In this document: positions 26,413 to 35,775 of the stretch, piece after piece
Layout: the number at the start of each line of letters is the position of its first letter
Position numbering within the stretch: the stretch's first letter is position 1
NCBI GenBank assembly: GCA_963777735.1
Contig: CAVZRQ010000010.1
Span: forward strand, 62,001-126,000
Length of the DNA: 64,000 bases
Reading direction: 5' to 3'
Source: ZC4RG30 sp963777735
GTDB lineage: Bacteria > Pseudomonadota > Gammaproteobacteria > Steroidobacterales > Steroidobacteraceae
Program-made: the position numbers and the translations under genes
Notes under the pieces: model-generated
Seen by the model: only the letters and a program-made list of their open reading frames with translations
The model's database searches: none
What the model was told of the DNA's origin: nothing

Positions 26413-27210
26413 CTACTGGCGCGGTTCGCCTTTGCTGTTCACGTAGATGGTACGGCCCGGAGGGGCCGTCATCTGCACGCGGTGCTCGACGTTGCGGTAG
26501 GTGTAACGCACATCCCAGTAATCCACATCGCCATCCTGCGTCGTCTCGCAGCGCTGCACATCGCGACTATAGTCTTCGCGTCCGCGTCCCACGTTGGAAC
26601 CGATGACCGCACCGGCCACCGCGCCACCGGCCGTGGCTACATCCTGGCCTGAGCCGCTGCCGATCTGGTGACCCAGCACGCCGCCCAGCACTCCACCGAT
26701 GACACCGCCGACGATATTGCGATCACCGCGCTTTTCGACCTGTTCGCGTTCTACCCAGCAACGCTGTTCAGGCCGGCCCATGACGGCCCGCACGGAAGTG
26801 ACCCGGGCTTCGTACACCCGCTCATTCGGACGCCGACGGTAGTCGTACCCGGGTTGCGCCAGCGGCTCGGGGGTGTCGTAGTTGACGCGGGCGTTCCTGC
26901 CCAGCTTGCGGGCTGAAGAGAGCCGGTTGTTCACGCCCATGCGTTTCAGGGAGTCGTAGCTGCCTTCCCGCAGCACCACGCAGCGGCCGCGATAGGCCAC
27001 GTCTTCGCAGACTTCCCAGCGACCGCTGTCGACGATCACCGACGAGGCCTTGTCGTTGAGTCCGCTGCGCCGGAAGTCGGATTGCGCCCTCTTCGTGGTC
27101 ACAGCGCGGCCGCGGAAATCCTCGCCTTCGTAGAAGGTGACCTGTGCCATCGCCTGGGCGCTCAGCAACAGGGCAGAAACGCCGAGCAGGGTTGTCATTC
27201 GATTGTTCAT
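26413..27210 (-). CDS. Exported beta/gamma-crystallin-like and glycine-zipper protein
   Basis: This 265-residue protein has a signal peptide (MTTLLGVSALLLSAQAMAQ) and an N-terminal beta/gamma-crystallin-like part: VTFYEGEDFRGRAVTT and WEVCEDVAYRGRCVVLREG are two Greek-key motifs of the Y/F-x-x-x-x-F-x-G type. A glycine-zipper 2TM-like segment (IVGGVIGGVLGGVLGHQIG, AGGAVAGAVIGSNVG) follows at about residues 170-215. Glycine-zipper proteins such as SlyB sit in the outer membrane. ATG at 27210 has GGAG seven bases upstream; an upstream GTG would add four residues. Probably an envelope structural or stress protein. Confidence 0.85.
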   Translation of the reverse strand: MNNRMTTLLGVSALLLSAQAMAQVTFYEGEDFRGRAVTTKRAQSDFRRSGLNDKASSVIVDSGRWEVCEDVAYRGRCVVLREGSYDSLKRMGVNNRLSSARKLGRNARVNYDTPEPLAQPGYDYRRRPNERVYEARVTSVRAVMGRPEQRCWVEREQVEKRGDRNIVGGVIGGVLGGVLGHQIGSGSGQDVATAGGAVAGAVIGSNVGRGREDYSRDVQRCETTQDGDVDYWDVRYTYRNVEHRVQMTAPPGRTIYVNSKGEPRQ

Positions 27211-27273
27211 GATGGTCTCCACTTTTCACGAAGTGTCGGCCTGAACGAATCGAAGTGCTGTAGGCGCGCGCCT

Positions 27274-27978
27274 CTACAGGCTGTCCGCTGGCGTGAACTC
27301 TTTCAGCAGATAGCCGCGCAACACCCAGGCTGCCTTGGCCAGGGGTTTCAGATCCGGCGCATCGAGGGTGCCTTCGAAGTCATGGAGCAGGTTGCCCAGC
27401 AGCGCCTCACGTTCTGCAGCGGTAATCCGCAGGCGGCTGGTGTCGCCACTGGCATCCGGTGTCGGTGAGATCAATGTAGTGAATGCCAGCACACTCAGGT
27501 TGGGGAACAGCTCGTCCATTTCGTCGAGCACGGCGCGCAGCTTCGGCACCTCGTTTGCCATCTCTTCCGCATCCGCACCCGCACCGGCCGCAGGCCTGGC
27601 CAGCATCGCGGTGGAGATTGCCGCGATCCGCCCATGGATCCGGTGCCGCGAGCTGTGCAGGGAAACGATGTTCGCCACCAGCACATCGTGCGGTGGTTCG
27701 AGCCGCAGCTGGTTCAATTGCCCGATGTAGCTGCGCATGGCGATCTGCACCCGGCTGCTGTAGCTGATCATCTCCATCATGTGGTTCGCGTCAGGCTGCT
27801 GCAGCACTTCTTCCACACGGGTGCGCAGGTGCTCCAGCTCGCCGAGCTGACGGATGTATTCGCGCACGAACCGGACCTGAGGCGCCGACTCCGGTGCCGC
27901 AGAGGGCTCAGTGAAAGCCGCAGGCGAAAACAACGCCACCGAGCAGAGGGCCAGCTTCGCAAGGAACCTCATGCCCAT
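27274..27978 (-). CDS. Exported protein of unknown function
   Basis: This 234-residue protein has a signal peptide (FLAKLALCSVALFSPAAFTEP) and a mostly alpha-helical mature part with no cysteines or recognisable motif. Helical stretches such as VREYIRQLGELEHLRTRVEEVLQ suggest coiled coil. ATG at 27978 or at 27972 could be used. It sits 17 bases after the DUF8021-like gene on the same strand, so the two may be co-transcribed. I do not recognise the family. Confidence 0.7.
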   Translation of the reverse strand: MGMRFLAKLALCSVALFSPAAFTEPSAAPESAPQVRFVREYIRQLGELEHLRTRVEEVLQQPDANHMMEMISYSSRVQIAMRSYIGQLNQLRLEPPHDVLVANIVSLHSSRHRIHGRIAAISTAMLARPAAGAGADAEEMANEVPKLRAVLDEMDELFPNLSVLAFTTLISPTPDASGDTSRLRITAAEREALLGNLLHDFEGTLDAPDLKPLAKAAWVLRGYLLKEFTPADSL

Positions 27979-27995
27979 GGCGCGCGTGCCCTGGC

Positions 27996-28904
27996 CTACT
28001 TCGGAACCGGATCGGAGGAGGGCCAGAAGCGCGCAGTCGAGATCGGCAGGCCGCGGAAGAATGCGTTGATGGATTGAATCTCGCCGCCCCAGACCTTGAA
28101 GGCTTCGAATGTCACGAGCGAATTGCCTTCACCGTAGGAGTTGCCGGCATGCCCGAAGTTCATCCACAACAGCACCACACCATTTTCTTCATCCACTGCG
28201 GCGACGCTCGCCACGATGCTCGGGTGCAGGGTGATGTTCTGCGCGTACAGGCCGCAGTCCGCGCGACCGCAGCCGGGGCCTGCGGTGATGACGCCGTTCT
28301 CCACGCGATAGGTTCCATCGGCGAAGGGAGTCTTGCCATCGATGAAACTGCCGATGCGCAGGCCTTCGGTGTAGGTGAGGGCGGTCTTGATCATCGAGTC
28401 GCGCGACTGCTTCTTGCCCTTGGGCACGGCGTCGTTCATGCCCCTGACCGGCTGGCCCAGTTGCGTGGGCTGGAAGCGGGAATCCGGCGTTATGCGCTGC
28501 ACCAGCGTCTCGATGCCGGCGATCTTGCGATCCTTCACATGCAGCAGCAGGGAATAAAGCACCTGCACCTTGTCTTCGATCAGATGCACATGCGTGGCAG
28601 CGACCTGCTTCTTCGTATCCAGGTAGTCATGCCGGAAGCTTCCCTTGCCGGTCACCGATTTCCACAGCCCTTCACCGAGCTTCACGACTCTGGAGTCTTC
28701 GGTGTATTTCACGTTCTCGAGCAGCGGCAGTCTTCCCGGATCGTGTGCGACCAGCGCATCGACATACTGGGTGAGCAGGCCGGCGAGGCAGGCGCGATCG
28801 CAGTTTTCGGCTGCGGTGGCTGCTCGCGAAAAAGTGGTCAGTAGTGTGGTCGCCAGTGCGAAAGCAATGACGCAGGCGTTGCGGGCAATGCGCTGTTGAA
28901 GCAT
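27996..28904 (-). CDS. Exported DUF8021-like protein
   Basis: This 302-residue protein has a signal peptide (ACVIAFALATTLLTTFSRAATAAE) followed by CDRACLAGLLTQYVDALVAHDP and a body resembling NTF2/SnoaL-like exported proteins. It shares overall layout with the protein at 44946-45869: Cys near the mature N-terminus, LxxxYVxA, a GxGL segment, a late paired-Cys segment and a terminal FRG/FRV strand. Extra cysteines in GCGRADCG may form disulfides. The start at 28904 has GGAGG eight bases upstream. The function is unknown and the family assignment is tentative. Confidence 0.65.
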   Translation of the reverse strand: MLQQRIARNACVIAFALATTLLTTFSRAATAAENCDRACLAGLLTQYVDALVAHDPGRLPLLENVKYTEDSRVVKLGEGLWKSVTGKGSFRHDYLDTKKQVAATHVHLIEDKVQVLYSLLLHVKDRKIAGIETLVQRITPDSRFQPTQLGQPVRGMNDAVPKGKKQSRDSMIKTALTYTEGLRIGSFIDGKTPFADGTYRVENGVITAGPGCGRADCGLYAQNITLHPSIVASVAAVDEENGVVLLWMNFGHAGNSYGEGNSLVTFEAFKVWGGEIQSINAFFRGLPISTARFWPSSDPVPK

Positions 28905-29057
28905 GGATGTTCCTCCCCCGGAATTCGATGCACATACAGTAGTCCGTACCAGCCCCGGATTGAAACTGTGTACTGCTGCGGCAGGCAAATATTTTGGCCG
29001 TGTGCGCCTACGTGGTTTCTTTCCCGAGTCCTACATATCCAGTCGAGGTAGAGCGGG

Positions 29058-29258
29058 ATGCTCATCGGCATGGGATCAATGGAGCAATGGCCGCCGCTTG
29101 AGCAGGTTCGTGAATGGGCCGAGCAGAAGCTCGCCAGTGGGCAACCCGCACCGGCCGTATCGCGGAAATACCAGAATCTCATTACGTTGATCGACGAGAT
29201 TCTTGCCGCACGGGGTCATGGGGTTGCCCTGGGGGATTCCCGGACGGACGACAGATAG
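29058..29258 (+). CDS. Small hypothetical protein
   Basis: This 66-residue frame lies between two oppositely oriented genes and is preceded by GAGGTAGAGCGGG. The product looks helical (PPLEQVREWAEQKLASG, KYQNLITLIDEILAARG) and has no signal peptide or known motif. Its charge pattern is protein-like, unlike typical shadow frames in this window. It ends 12 bases before the tRNA gene on the other strand. I do not recognise it. Confidence 0.5.
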   Translation: MLIGMGSMEQWPPLEQVREWAEQKLASGQPAPAVSRKYQNLITLIDEILAARGHGVALGDSRTDDR

Positions 29259-29269
29259 GTCGTTGCTGC

Positions 29270-29346
29270 TGGCGCGCCCGACTGGATTCGAACCAGTGAC
29301 CCCTGCCTTCGGAGGGCAGTACTCTATCCAGCTGAGCTACGGGCGC
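29270..29346 (-). tRNA. tRNA-Arg(CCG)
   Basis: The minus strand folds into a complete tRNA of 77 nt including an encoded CCA. The acceptor stem GCGCCCG pairs with CGGGCGC, the D-arm has AGCTCAGCTGGATAGAGT, and the anticodon loop CTCCGAA sits on stem CTGCC/GGCAG. The T-arm has GGTTCGAATCC. Anticodon CCG reads the CGG arginine codon. Confidence 0.97.
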
Positions 29347-29384
29347 TTTGCAGTCAGGGGGCGAAGCCTACCCAAATCGGGCCG

Positions 29385-30368
29385 TTACAGCCAGCCGCGC
29401 TGACGGAACCACAAATAAGGGAACACCGACGACAGCACCATCAGCGTCAGCGCGGCCCAGAAGCCCCAGGGATCCTGCAGGGTGGGGATGTGCTCGAAAT
29501 TCATGCCGAACATGGCGCCGATGACCGACGGCGGCAGCAGCACCACCGTCACCACCGAGAAGATCTTCAGGATATTGTTCTGGTCGATGTTGACCATCCC
29601 GAGCGTGGCATCCAGGATGAAATTGAGGTTGGTGCCCAGAAAGCTCGCATGGTCGCTCATGGCGAACACGTCCTTCGACAGGGTGCGCAGGCGGGTGCGC
29701 ACGTCCTGGGGCATGGCGATGGTCGATTGCTGCACAAAGGCCAGCAGTCGGGCGAGACTCGCCAGGCTCTCGCGGGCCTTGGCGATCAGCTCGCCGCACT
29801 GGCCGATCTGCTCCAGCAGCTTGCGATAGTCGCGCTGCGAGCGCCGATGTTTGCTGGTGGGCCGCTTCTGCAGGCTGAAGACTTCGGCTGAAGTGGCGTC
29901 CATGTCGGCGCCGACCCGTTCGATCACATCGGCAATGCGATTGACGATGGATTCGAGCAGCCCGGCGAGCACCGCCTCGGCGCTGCTGTTGGATTGCGGA
30001 TGCCGTTCCACGTAGGCCACGAAGCGGCGGAATGGCAGCGGGTCGACATAGCGGTTGGTGACCAGCCGCGCGCCCTTCAGGATGAATGTGACCTGCGCGT
30101 TCTCTGGCAGGTGGGTATCGAGCTTGGTGACCACCGTCGCGGTCAGGTACAGCGCGCCGGCCTCTTCATAGAGCCGGCTGGACGACTCGATCTCGCGCAT
30201 TTCCTCGCGGGTGGGGATGTCGAGGCCGAGCCGGACCTCCACCAGGCGTTCTTCTTCGACGGTGGGCTCGAACAGGTCGAGCCACACGGCCTCTTCAGGC
30301 AGCGGCGCTTCGTTGTCGCGCTGGAGGGCTTTGAGCCCGGTGGGCGAAAGGCAATAGACGGACAGCAT
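29385..30368 (-). CDS. corA: CorA-family magnesium/divalent cation transporter
   Basis: This 327-residue protein has the CorA layout: a large cytoplasmic N-terminal domain, a long helix and two C-terminal membrane segments (IFSVVTVVLLPPSVIGAMFG and FWAALTLMVLSSVFPYLWF). The signature GMN is in GMNFEHIP near residue 288. It forms a pentameric channel taking up Mg2+, and sometimes Co2+ or Ni2+. It ends about 38 bases from the tRNA-Arg gene and starts 23 bases downstream of the dsbA-like gene on the same strand. Confidence 0.95.
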   Translation of the reverse strand: MLSVYCLSPTGLKALQRDNEAPLPEEAVWLDLFEPTVEEERLVEVRLGLDIPTREEMREIESSSRLYEEAGALYLTATVVTKLDTHLPENAQVTFILKGARLVTNRYVDPLPFRRFVAYVERHPQSNSSAEAVLAGLLESIVNRIADVIERVGADMDATSAEVFSLQKRPTSKHRRSQRDYRKLLEQIGQCGELIAKARESLASLARLLAFVQQSTIAMPQDVRTRLRTLSKDVFAMSDHASFLGTNLNFILDATLGMVNIDQNNILKIFSVVTVVLLPPSVIGAMFGMNFEHIPTLQDPWGFWAALTLMVLSSVFPYLWFRQRGWL

Positions 30369-30391
30369 GCATTACTGCCCGGGGCCGCTTG

Positions 30392-31216
30392 TCAGCGGCC
30401 CTTTTCGAAGGCGGCGAGATCGCTGATGAGCTGAACCAGTTCTTCCTGACCACCGGCCATGCTGACGTCGGTCTGGTACTTGCCGTTGATGAACACCACC
30501 GGCACGGACTCGACGCGATAACGGCGGTTGAGTTCTTCGGCGCGCTGCAGGCGCGTGTTGACGGCGAAGCCGCTGTATTCACGCTTGAAGTCGGCTTCCG
30601 GAATGCCGTTGGCCTTGGCGAAGGCCAGATGCATGGACTGCGTCTCGGCGTCGTTGCTGGCCACGAGGATGTTCTTGCGGACATGTATTTCGTCGAAGGC
30701 CTTGCTCACGAGGTCTTCGCGGCCGAGGTTTTCGAGGGTGTACAGCAGCTTGGCGTGGGAACGGTGCACCGCGCCCCACATCGCTGCTTCCTGCACGAAC
30801 TTCACGTACGGCGGCTTCTTCTTTGCCCAGCTGTCCATGTAGGGCTGCAGGTGGGCGCAATGCTGGCAACCGAGCCACATGACTTCGATCACTTCGACTT
30901 CGCCTGGCTTGGCGCTCGTGCCCTGCGCGGGAACCACCGGACGGTAATGCGTGCCGGCCTTCCAGCGACCACCGGGCAGCTGCACGTTCTCGGGCATGGC
31001 AACGATGCGTGCCAGCGATTCATCGCCGGCGCTTTCTTCGGTGCTGGCAGATTCCTGCGTTGCCGTGTTGAGCTCGGCATCGGTGGGTGCTGCCGCAGAG
31101 GGCGCCGGAGCTTCCTGCGCCGTTTCTGCAGCCGGCGTGGTGGAAGTGCCGGAATTCTTCGCGCCGCAGGCGGCGAGCAGCGCCGTGAGGGCGCCCAGCA
31201 ACAGCAACTTTTTCAT
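30392..31216 (-). CDS. DsbA-like thiol:disulfide oxidoreductase, predicted lipoprotein
   Basis: This 274-residue protein begins with a lipoprotein signal (KKLLLLGALTALLAACG, predicted acylated Cys17), followed by a long Ala/Thr/Ser/Glu linker to about residue 80, then a thioredoxin-fold DsbA domain with active site WLGCQHC (C117, C120). The cis-Pro region is ESVPVVFING. DsbA normally has CPHC; the Gln changes its redox character. Lipid anchoring and the long linker are unusual compared with soluble DsbA. It lies directly downstream of the cytochrome c4 gene, a conserved order that links disulfide formation to respiration. Confidence 0.92.
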   Translation of the reverse strand: MKKLLLLGALTALLAACGAKNSGTSTTPAAETAQEAPAPSAAAPTDAELNTATQESASTEESAGDESLARIVAMPENVQLPGGRWKAGTHYRPVVPAQGTSAKPGEVEVIEVMWLGCQHCAHLQPYMDSWAKKKPPYVKFVQEAAMWGAVHRSHAKLLYTLENLGREDLVSKAFDEIHVRKNILVASNDAETQSMHLAFAKANGIPEADFKREYSGFAVNTRLQRAEELNRRYRVESVPVVFINGKYQTDVSMAGGQEELVQLISDLAAFEKGR

Positions 31217-31218
31217 GA

Positions 31219-31896
31219 CTAGCGGATTCCCTGAATGTAGGAGGCCAGATTGCGGCGGTCTTCAGCCGTGAGGCGAGCCGCGATCACGTTCATCATCTGT
31301 GCATTGGCACTGGCCTGCGACTTGCCGGCCGCATCCTTTGCGTAACGCACATCCGTGGAGTAGTCATTCAGCTGCTTCACGGTGTACACGGCGTGCTGCG
31401 TCTGCAGCGACGGATACCCGGCAGCCGGAATGCCGCGACCCACGGGGCCGTGGCAGGCCGTGCAGGCCGGAATGCCGCGGGCCGCATCGCCGCCGCGATA
31501 GAGTTTTTCGCCATCCTTCCAGTAGGAAGGGTCGGCTTCATTGCCGGTGGGTGTCTGGCTGGAGAAGAACGCCGCGAGGTCCGCGATGTCCTGGTCGGTC
31601 AGGGCCTGCACCATGGGCTGCATCAGCACGTTGACGCGTTTGCCGTCGCGGAAACGCGTGACCTGGTCGCGCACGTAACTGGCGTTCTGCCCGGCCAGCA
31701 CCGGCCATTCGGGATTGACGCTGTTGCCATTGAGGCCATGACAGGCGGTGCAGGTGGCCGCCTTGGTGGCGCCCGCAGCCGCATCGCCGGCATCGGCGGC
31801 AGTGGCCGAGGCAGCGAAGCCCAGGGTGATTGCGGCCAGGGTCAGTACTTTCATCGCAACAAGCCGGCGTGCGGCGGGCAACATGGAATTCGTCAT
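31219..31896 (-). CDS. Diheme cytochrome c4
   Basis: This 225-residue periplasmic cytochrome has a signal peptide and two heme c domains, each with CTACHG; the first is C49-H53, the second near residue 145. Heme-binding Met regions include DVRYAKDAAGK and the late MMNVIAARLTAEDRRNLASYI. Cytochrome c4 passes electrons to terminal oxidases. ATG at 31896 has GAGGA upstream; ATG at 31854 would give a more compact signal peptide but lacks a ribosome site. It is the first gene of a c4-dsbA-corA series and is divergent from engB. Confidence 0.92.
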   Translation of the reverse strand: MTNSMLPAARRLVAMKVLTLAAITLGFAASATAADAGDAAAGATKAATCTACHGLNGNSVNPEWPVLAGQNASYVRDQVTRFRDGKRVNVLMQPMVQALTDQDIADLAAFFSSQTPTGNEADPSYWKDGEKLYRGGDAARGIPACTACHGPVGRGIPAAGYPSLQTQHAVYTVKQLNDYSTDVRYAKDAAGKSQASANAQMMNVIAARLTAEDRRNLASYIQGIR

Positions 31897-31978
31897 GGGT
31901 CCTCAAAAGCTCCCGGGGGCGGGCCAGATATCTTTTCAATTGTACACTGCGGGCTGTTTTTCGCCCCTGTTGGAGCCC

Positions 31979-32584
31979 ATGAGCCAATTCCCCAGCGTGA
32001 AGTTTCTGACCAGTGCGGCGGCGCCAGACCATTTCCCGCCCGACCTGGGTTGGGAGGTGGCGGTGGCCGGGCGCTCCAATTGCGGCAAATCCAGCGCGAT
32101 CAACGCCTTGTTGGGGCGGCATGGCCTGGCCCGGACCAGCCGCACCCCGGGCCGCACCCAGCTCTACAACTACTTCGAGCTGGCGCCCAACAAGCGCATG
32201 GTGGATCTGCCGGGCTACGGGCATGCCTCGGTGCCGGGCGCCATCCGCGCCACCTGGGGGCCGATGGGCGATGCCCTGCGGCAGCGGGACAGCTTTGCGG
32301 CGGTATTGCTGGTGGTCGACAGCCGGCGGGGGGTGGGCGATCTGGATCTCGGGCTGCTGGAATGGGCCGGACGCCCCCCCGAGCGCACGCATGTGCTGCT
32401 GAGCAAGGCCGACAAACTGCCGAGCGGGCAGCAGATCAAGGCTTTGCGGGAAGCGAAAGTGGTGCTGGAAGGTCTGGCGAGCGTCCAGCTGTTTTCTGCC
32501 CACAAGGGAACGGGGCTGGAAGACGGGCGCGCCGTGCTGAAGCGCTGGATGCAGGGAAGCAAAGAAATAACCCCGGCGGGGTAA
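31979..32584 (+). CDS. engB: EngB/YihA GTP-binding ribosome biogenesis protein
   Basis: This 201-residue GTPase has G1 GRSNCGKSS (residues 31-39), the switch region RTSRTPGRTQLYNYFEL, G3 VDLPGYG, G4 SKADKL and G5 SAHKGTG, the YihA/YsxC pattern. The family acts in assembly of the large ribosomal subunit. ATG at 31979 has GGAG five to six bases upstream; a longer in-frame extension lacks similarity. It is divergent from cytochrome c4, with polA convergent downstream, the normal neighbourhood in many gammaproteobacteria. Confidence 0.95.
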   Translation: MSQFPSVKFLTSAAAPDHFPPDLGWEVAVAGRSNCGKSSAINALLGRHGLARTSRTPGRTQLYNYFELAPNKRMVDLPGYGHASVPGAIRATWGPMGDALRQRDSFAAVLLVVDSRRGVGDLDLGLLEWAGRPPERTHVLLSKADKLPSGQQIKALREAKVVLEGLASVQLFSAHKGTGLEDGRAVLKRWMQGSKEITPAG

Positions 32585-32593
32585 CCGCCGGGG
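32561..32593 (-). terminator. Hairpin terminator between engB and polA
   Basis: CCCCGGCGG (32571-32579) pairs with CCGCCGGGG (32585-32593). The engB stop codon lies in the loop. On the minus strand the stem is followed by TTATTTCTTT, so it best serves polA read-through; it could also slow engB transcripts. Confidence 0.65.
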
Positions 32594-32755
32594 CAGAAGT
32601 GACTACCAGACAGGTCTCAAATGCCTGGCAGTCGACCCGCTCAGGGAGGGAAGCGGGGAGCGTTTGTGGCGCTCATATGTTCAGAGTGGGGAGCCGCTTT
32701 GAAGTTCCGGCGCCAGTGAAGAATTTCATTTGCCTGCAGCAGATTTCCGCACCGG

Positions 32756-35538
32756 CTAGTGGGCTTCGTCCCAGTTACTGCCCGTGCCGATATCCACTTT
32801 CAGCGGTACCGCCAGCTGCTCGGCGGCAGCCATCTGCTCGCGCAGCATGTCGGTGACCTGCGGCACGGCCTCGGCCGCCACTTCCAGCACCAGTTCGTCG
32901 TGCACCTGCATGATCAGCCGCGCCGGCAGCGCGCGCTGGGTGCACTCGCGCTTCCACCCTCAGCATGGCGAGTTTGATGATGTCGGCCGCGGTGCCCTGC
33001 ATCGGCGCGTTGATGGCGCTGCGTTCGGCATATTGCTGCAGCTGGCGATTGCGGGAGCGGATGTCCGGCAGGTACAGCCGCCGGCCGCGCACGGTTTCGA
33101 CGTAGCCCTGTGCGCGGGCCTGCTCGCGCGTGCGATCCATGAAGCTCTTCACGCCGGGATAACGTTCGAAGTACAGATCGACGTAACGCTGCGCGCTGCC
33201 GCGATCGATGCCCAGCTGCTTGGCAAGGCCGAAGGCCGACATGCCGTAGATGAGTCCGAAGTTCACGGCCTTGGCCGAGCGGCGTTCGTCCGGGGTCACC
33301 TCTTCAATCGACTTGCCCATGACTTCTGCAGCCGTGGCCTGGTGCACATCGCGGTCTTCGGCAAAGGCGCGCAGCAGCGCCGGATCACCGGAGAGGTGCG
33401 CCATGATGCGCAGCTCGATCTGCGAATAGTCGGCGGCCATCAGCACGTAACCGGTTGGCGCGATGAAGGCCTGGCGGATGCGGCGGCCTTCCGGCGTGCG
33501 GATCGGAATGTTCTGCAGGTTCGGATCGGTGGAAGAGAGCCTGCCGGTTGCCGCAACGGCCTGGTGGTAACTCGTGTGCACGCGGCCCGTGGTGTGGTCG
33601 ATCTGTTCGGGCAGCTTGTCGGTGTAGGTCGACTTCAGTTTCGCGAGGCCGCGGTACTCCAGGATCAGGCGCGGCAGTTCGTAATCGCCGGCCAGCTCTT
33701 CCAGCACGTCTTCTGCGGTGGATGGTTGCCCGGTGGGTGTCTTGCGGATCACCGGCAGCTGGTGCTTCTCGAACAGGATCTGCTGCAGCTGCTTGGGCGA
33801 ATCGAGGTTGAACTCGCCACCGGCCGCCACATGCGCGCGGGCCTGCAGATCCAGCAGCTTTGCGCCCAGTTCGCTGCTCTGCTTGCGCAGCAGCGAGGCA
33901 TCGAGCAGCACGCCGCGCGCCTCCATCTCCAGCAGCACCACCGACAGCGGCTGTTCGATTTCTTCGTAAAGCGCCTGCAGTTTCGGTTCTGCGCAGAGCT
34001 TCGGCCACAGCGCGGCATGCATCTGCAGGGTGACGTCCGCATCTTCGGCGGCGTAGTTCGCGGCGGTTTCGACTGACACCTGATCGAAGCCGATCTGCTT
34101 CGCGCCCTTGCCGGCGACCTCTTCGTATTTGATGGTGTCGATGCCGAGGTAGAGCTTCGCCACCGAATCCATGTCGTGGCGCGTGGCCACGCTGTTGAGC
34201 ACATAGGATTCGAGCATCGAATCATGCTGCATGCCGGCGAGCTGGATACCGTGGTTGCGCAGCACATGCGCGTCGTACTTCAGGTGATGGCCGAGTTTGT
34301 GGCGCTGCGGGTTCTCGAGCCAGGGCTTCAGCGCCGCCAGTGTGCGATCCAGATCCAGCTGGTCCGGCGCGCCGGCATAACGATGCGCCAGCGGCAGATA
34401 GGCTGCCTTGCCGGCTTCGATGCAGAACGACAGCCCGACGATGCGTGCTACGGAATAGTTGAGGCTGGTGGTCTCGGTGTCGAAGGCAGTGAGCGCGGCG
34501 CCATCCAGCAGCGCAAGCCAGCGCTGGAAGGCTTCTTCGGTGAGGATGGTTTCGTATTCGCGCGGTGGGGCTGGAGGCAACGCAGCTTCGGCAGCGGGCA
34601 CTGGTGCGATGGTTGTATCCGCTGATGCGCCCGACGCGGAAGTCGCGGTTCCGCGCGGCGCCGCTGCTCCCGCATCGCCATCCAGCGCCTTCAGCAGGCC
34701 GCGGAACTCCATGCGCTCGTACAGCGCGCGCAGCCGGGCCGTGTCGATCGGGCTGGCGCGCGAACCCATCGAGGCTTTCCTCGAGTTCGAGATCCACGCG
34801 GATGGTGGCGAGCTTGCGCGACAGCGCGAGGGTCTCGAGCCCGGCGCGCAGGTTCTCGCCCACCACGCCGGTGATCTTGTCGGCGTTCTGCAGCAGCGTG
34901 TCGATGTTGCTGTACGTGCCCAGCCACTTCGCGGCGGTCTTCGGCCCAACCTTCGGGATGCCGGGGATGTTGTCGGAGCTGTCGCCGATCAAGGCGAGGT
35001 AATCGATGATCTGTTCGGGCCAGACATCGAACTTCGCCTTCACGCCGTTACGGTCGAGCGTGGTGTTGCTCATGGTGTTCACGAGCGTGATCTCGGCATT
35101 GACCAGCTGCGCCATGTCCTTGTCGCCGGTGGAGATCAGCACCGGCTGGCCCTGCGCCGCGGCGCGGCGCGCCAGCGTGCCGATGACGTCATCGGCCTCG
35201 ACGCCCGAGATGCGCAGCATCGGCAGGCCGAGCGCAGTCACCGCTTCGAGCAGCGGCTCGATCTGGCCGCGCAGGTCATCGGGCATCGGCGGCCGATGGG
35301 CCTTGTATTCGGCGAACAGCTCATCGCGGAAGGTTTTGCCCGGCGCGTCGAACACCACGACCATCGGGCTATCGGCATGCTCGCGCAGGAAGCGCTGCAG
35401 CATGTTCAATACGCCGTACACCGCTCCGGTGGGTTCGCCGCGCGAGTTGGTGAGCGGCGGCAGTGCGAAGAACGCACGATAGAGATACGACGATCCGTCG
35501 ATGAGGATGAGCGGGGTGGGCGAAGCCTGGGTGTTCAT
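32756..35538 (-). CDS. polA: DNA polymerase I (two frameshifts)
   Basis: Across two breaks this is a full-length PolA of about 927 residues. The 5'-3' exonuclease domain (LILIDGSSYLYRAFFALPPL, VFDAPGKTFRDELFAEYKAHR, IGDSSDNIPGIPKVGPKTA) runs to about 34760. The 3'-5' exonuclease part follows (TAFDTETTSLNY, HHLKYDAHVL, NYAAEDADVTL), then the polymerase with ADYSQIELRIMAHLSGD and RRSAKAVNFGLIYGMSAFGLA. Motif C, MQVHDELVLEVA, is restored only after removing one extra base near 32950; the other extra base is near 34755. The restored end is NWDEAH. Both are probable sequencing insertions. Confidence 0.94.
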
Positions 35539-35574
35539 CGATCCGTCAGCGGCTAACGACGTAGCCAGCGCTCA

Positions 35575-35769
35575 TCAGTTGGGGCGGGTGGCGCGGGCGG
35601 CTGCGGCCGCGCGCTCGCGTTCTTCGTCGGTAGCGCTCGGGGCAGCAGCCGTTTCAGTAGCTGGGGTGGTAACTGCCTCGCGCTCTTCGCCGGGTAGATA
35701 GAGCGCGCCCTTCTGGCCGCAGGCACAGAGCGCAGAAGTCAGGAGCAATGCCAATGCGATACGGCGCAT
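35575..35769 (-). CDS. lptM: LptM (YifL-like) small lipoprotein
   Basis: This 64-residue lipoprotein has a short signal ending LCAC, with the acylated Cys followed by GQKGALYLP, the defining motif of LptM/YifL. LptM helps correct disulfide formation in the LptD-LptE lipopolysaccharide translocon. The C-terminal tail is Ala/Glu/Arg-rich and low in complexity. In E. coli it lies beside dapF; here it is downstream of the DUF4870-like gene and upstream of polA, so the usual linkage is broken. Confidence 0.85.
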   Translation of the reverse strand: MRRIALALLLTSALCACGQKGALYLPGEEREAVTTPATETAAAPSATDEERERAAAAARATRPN

Positions 35770-35775
35770 GGGTTT

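Noticed and set aside
29270..29346. tRNA-Arg as an integration site for a genomic island
   Set aside because: No integrase gene or repeat of the tRNA 3' end was seen on either side.
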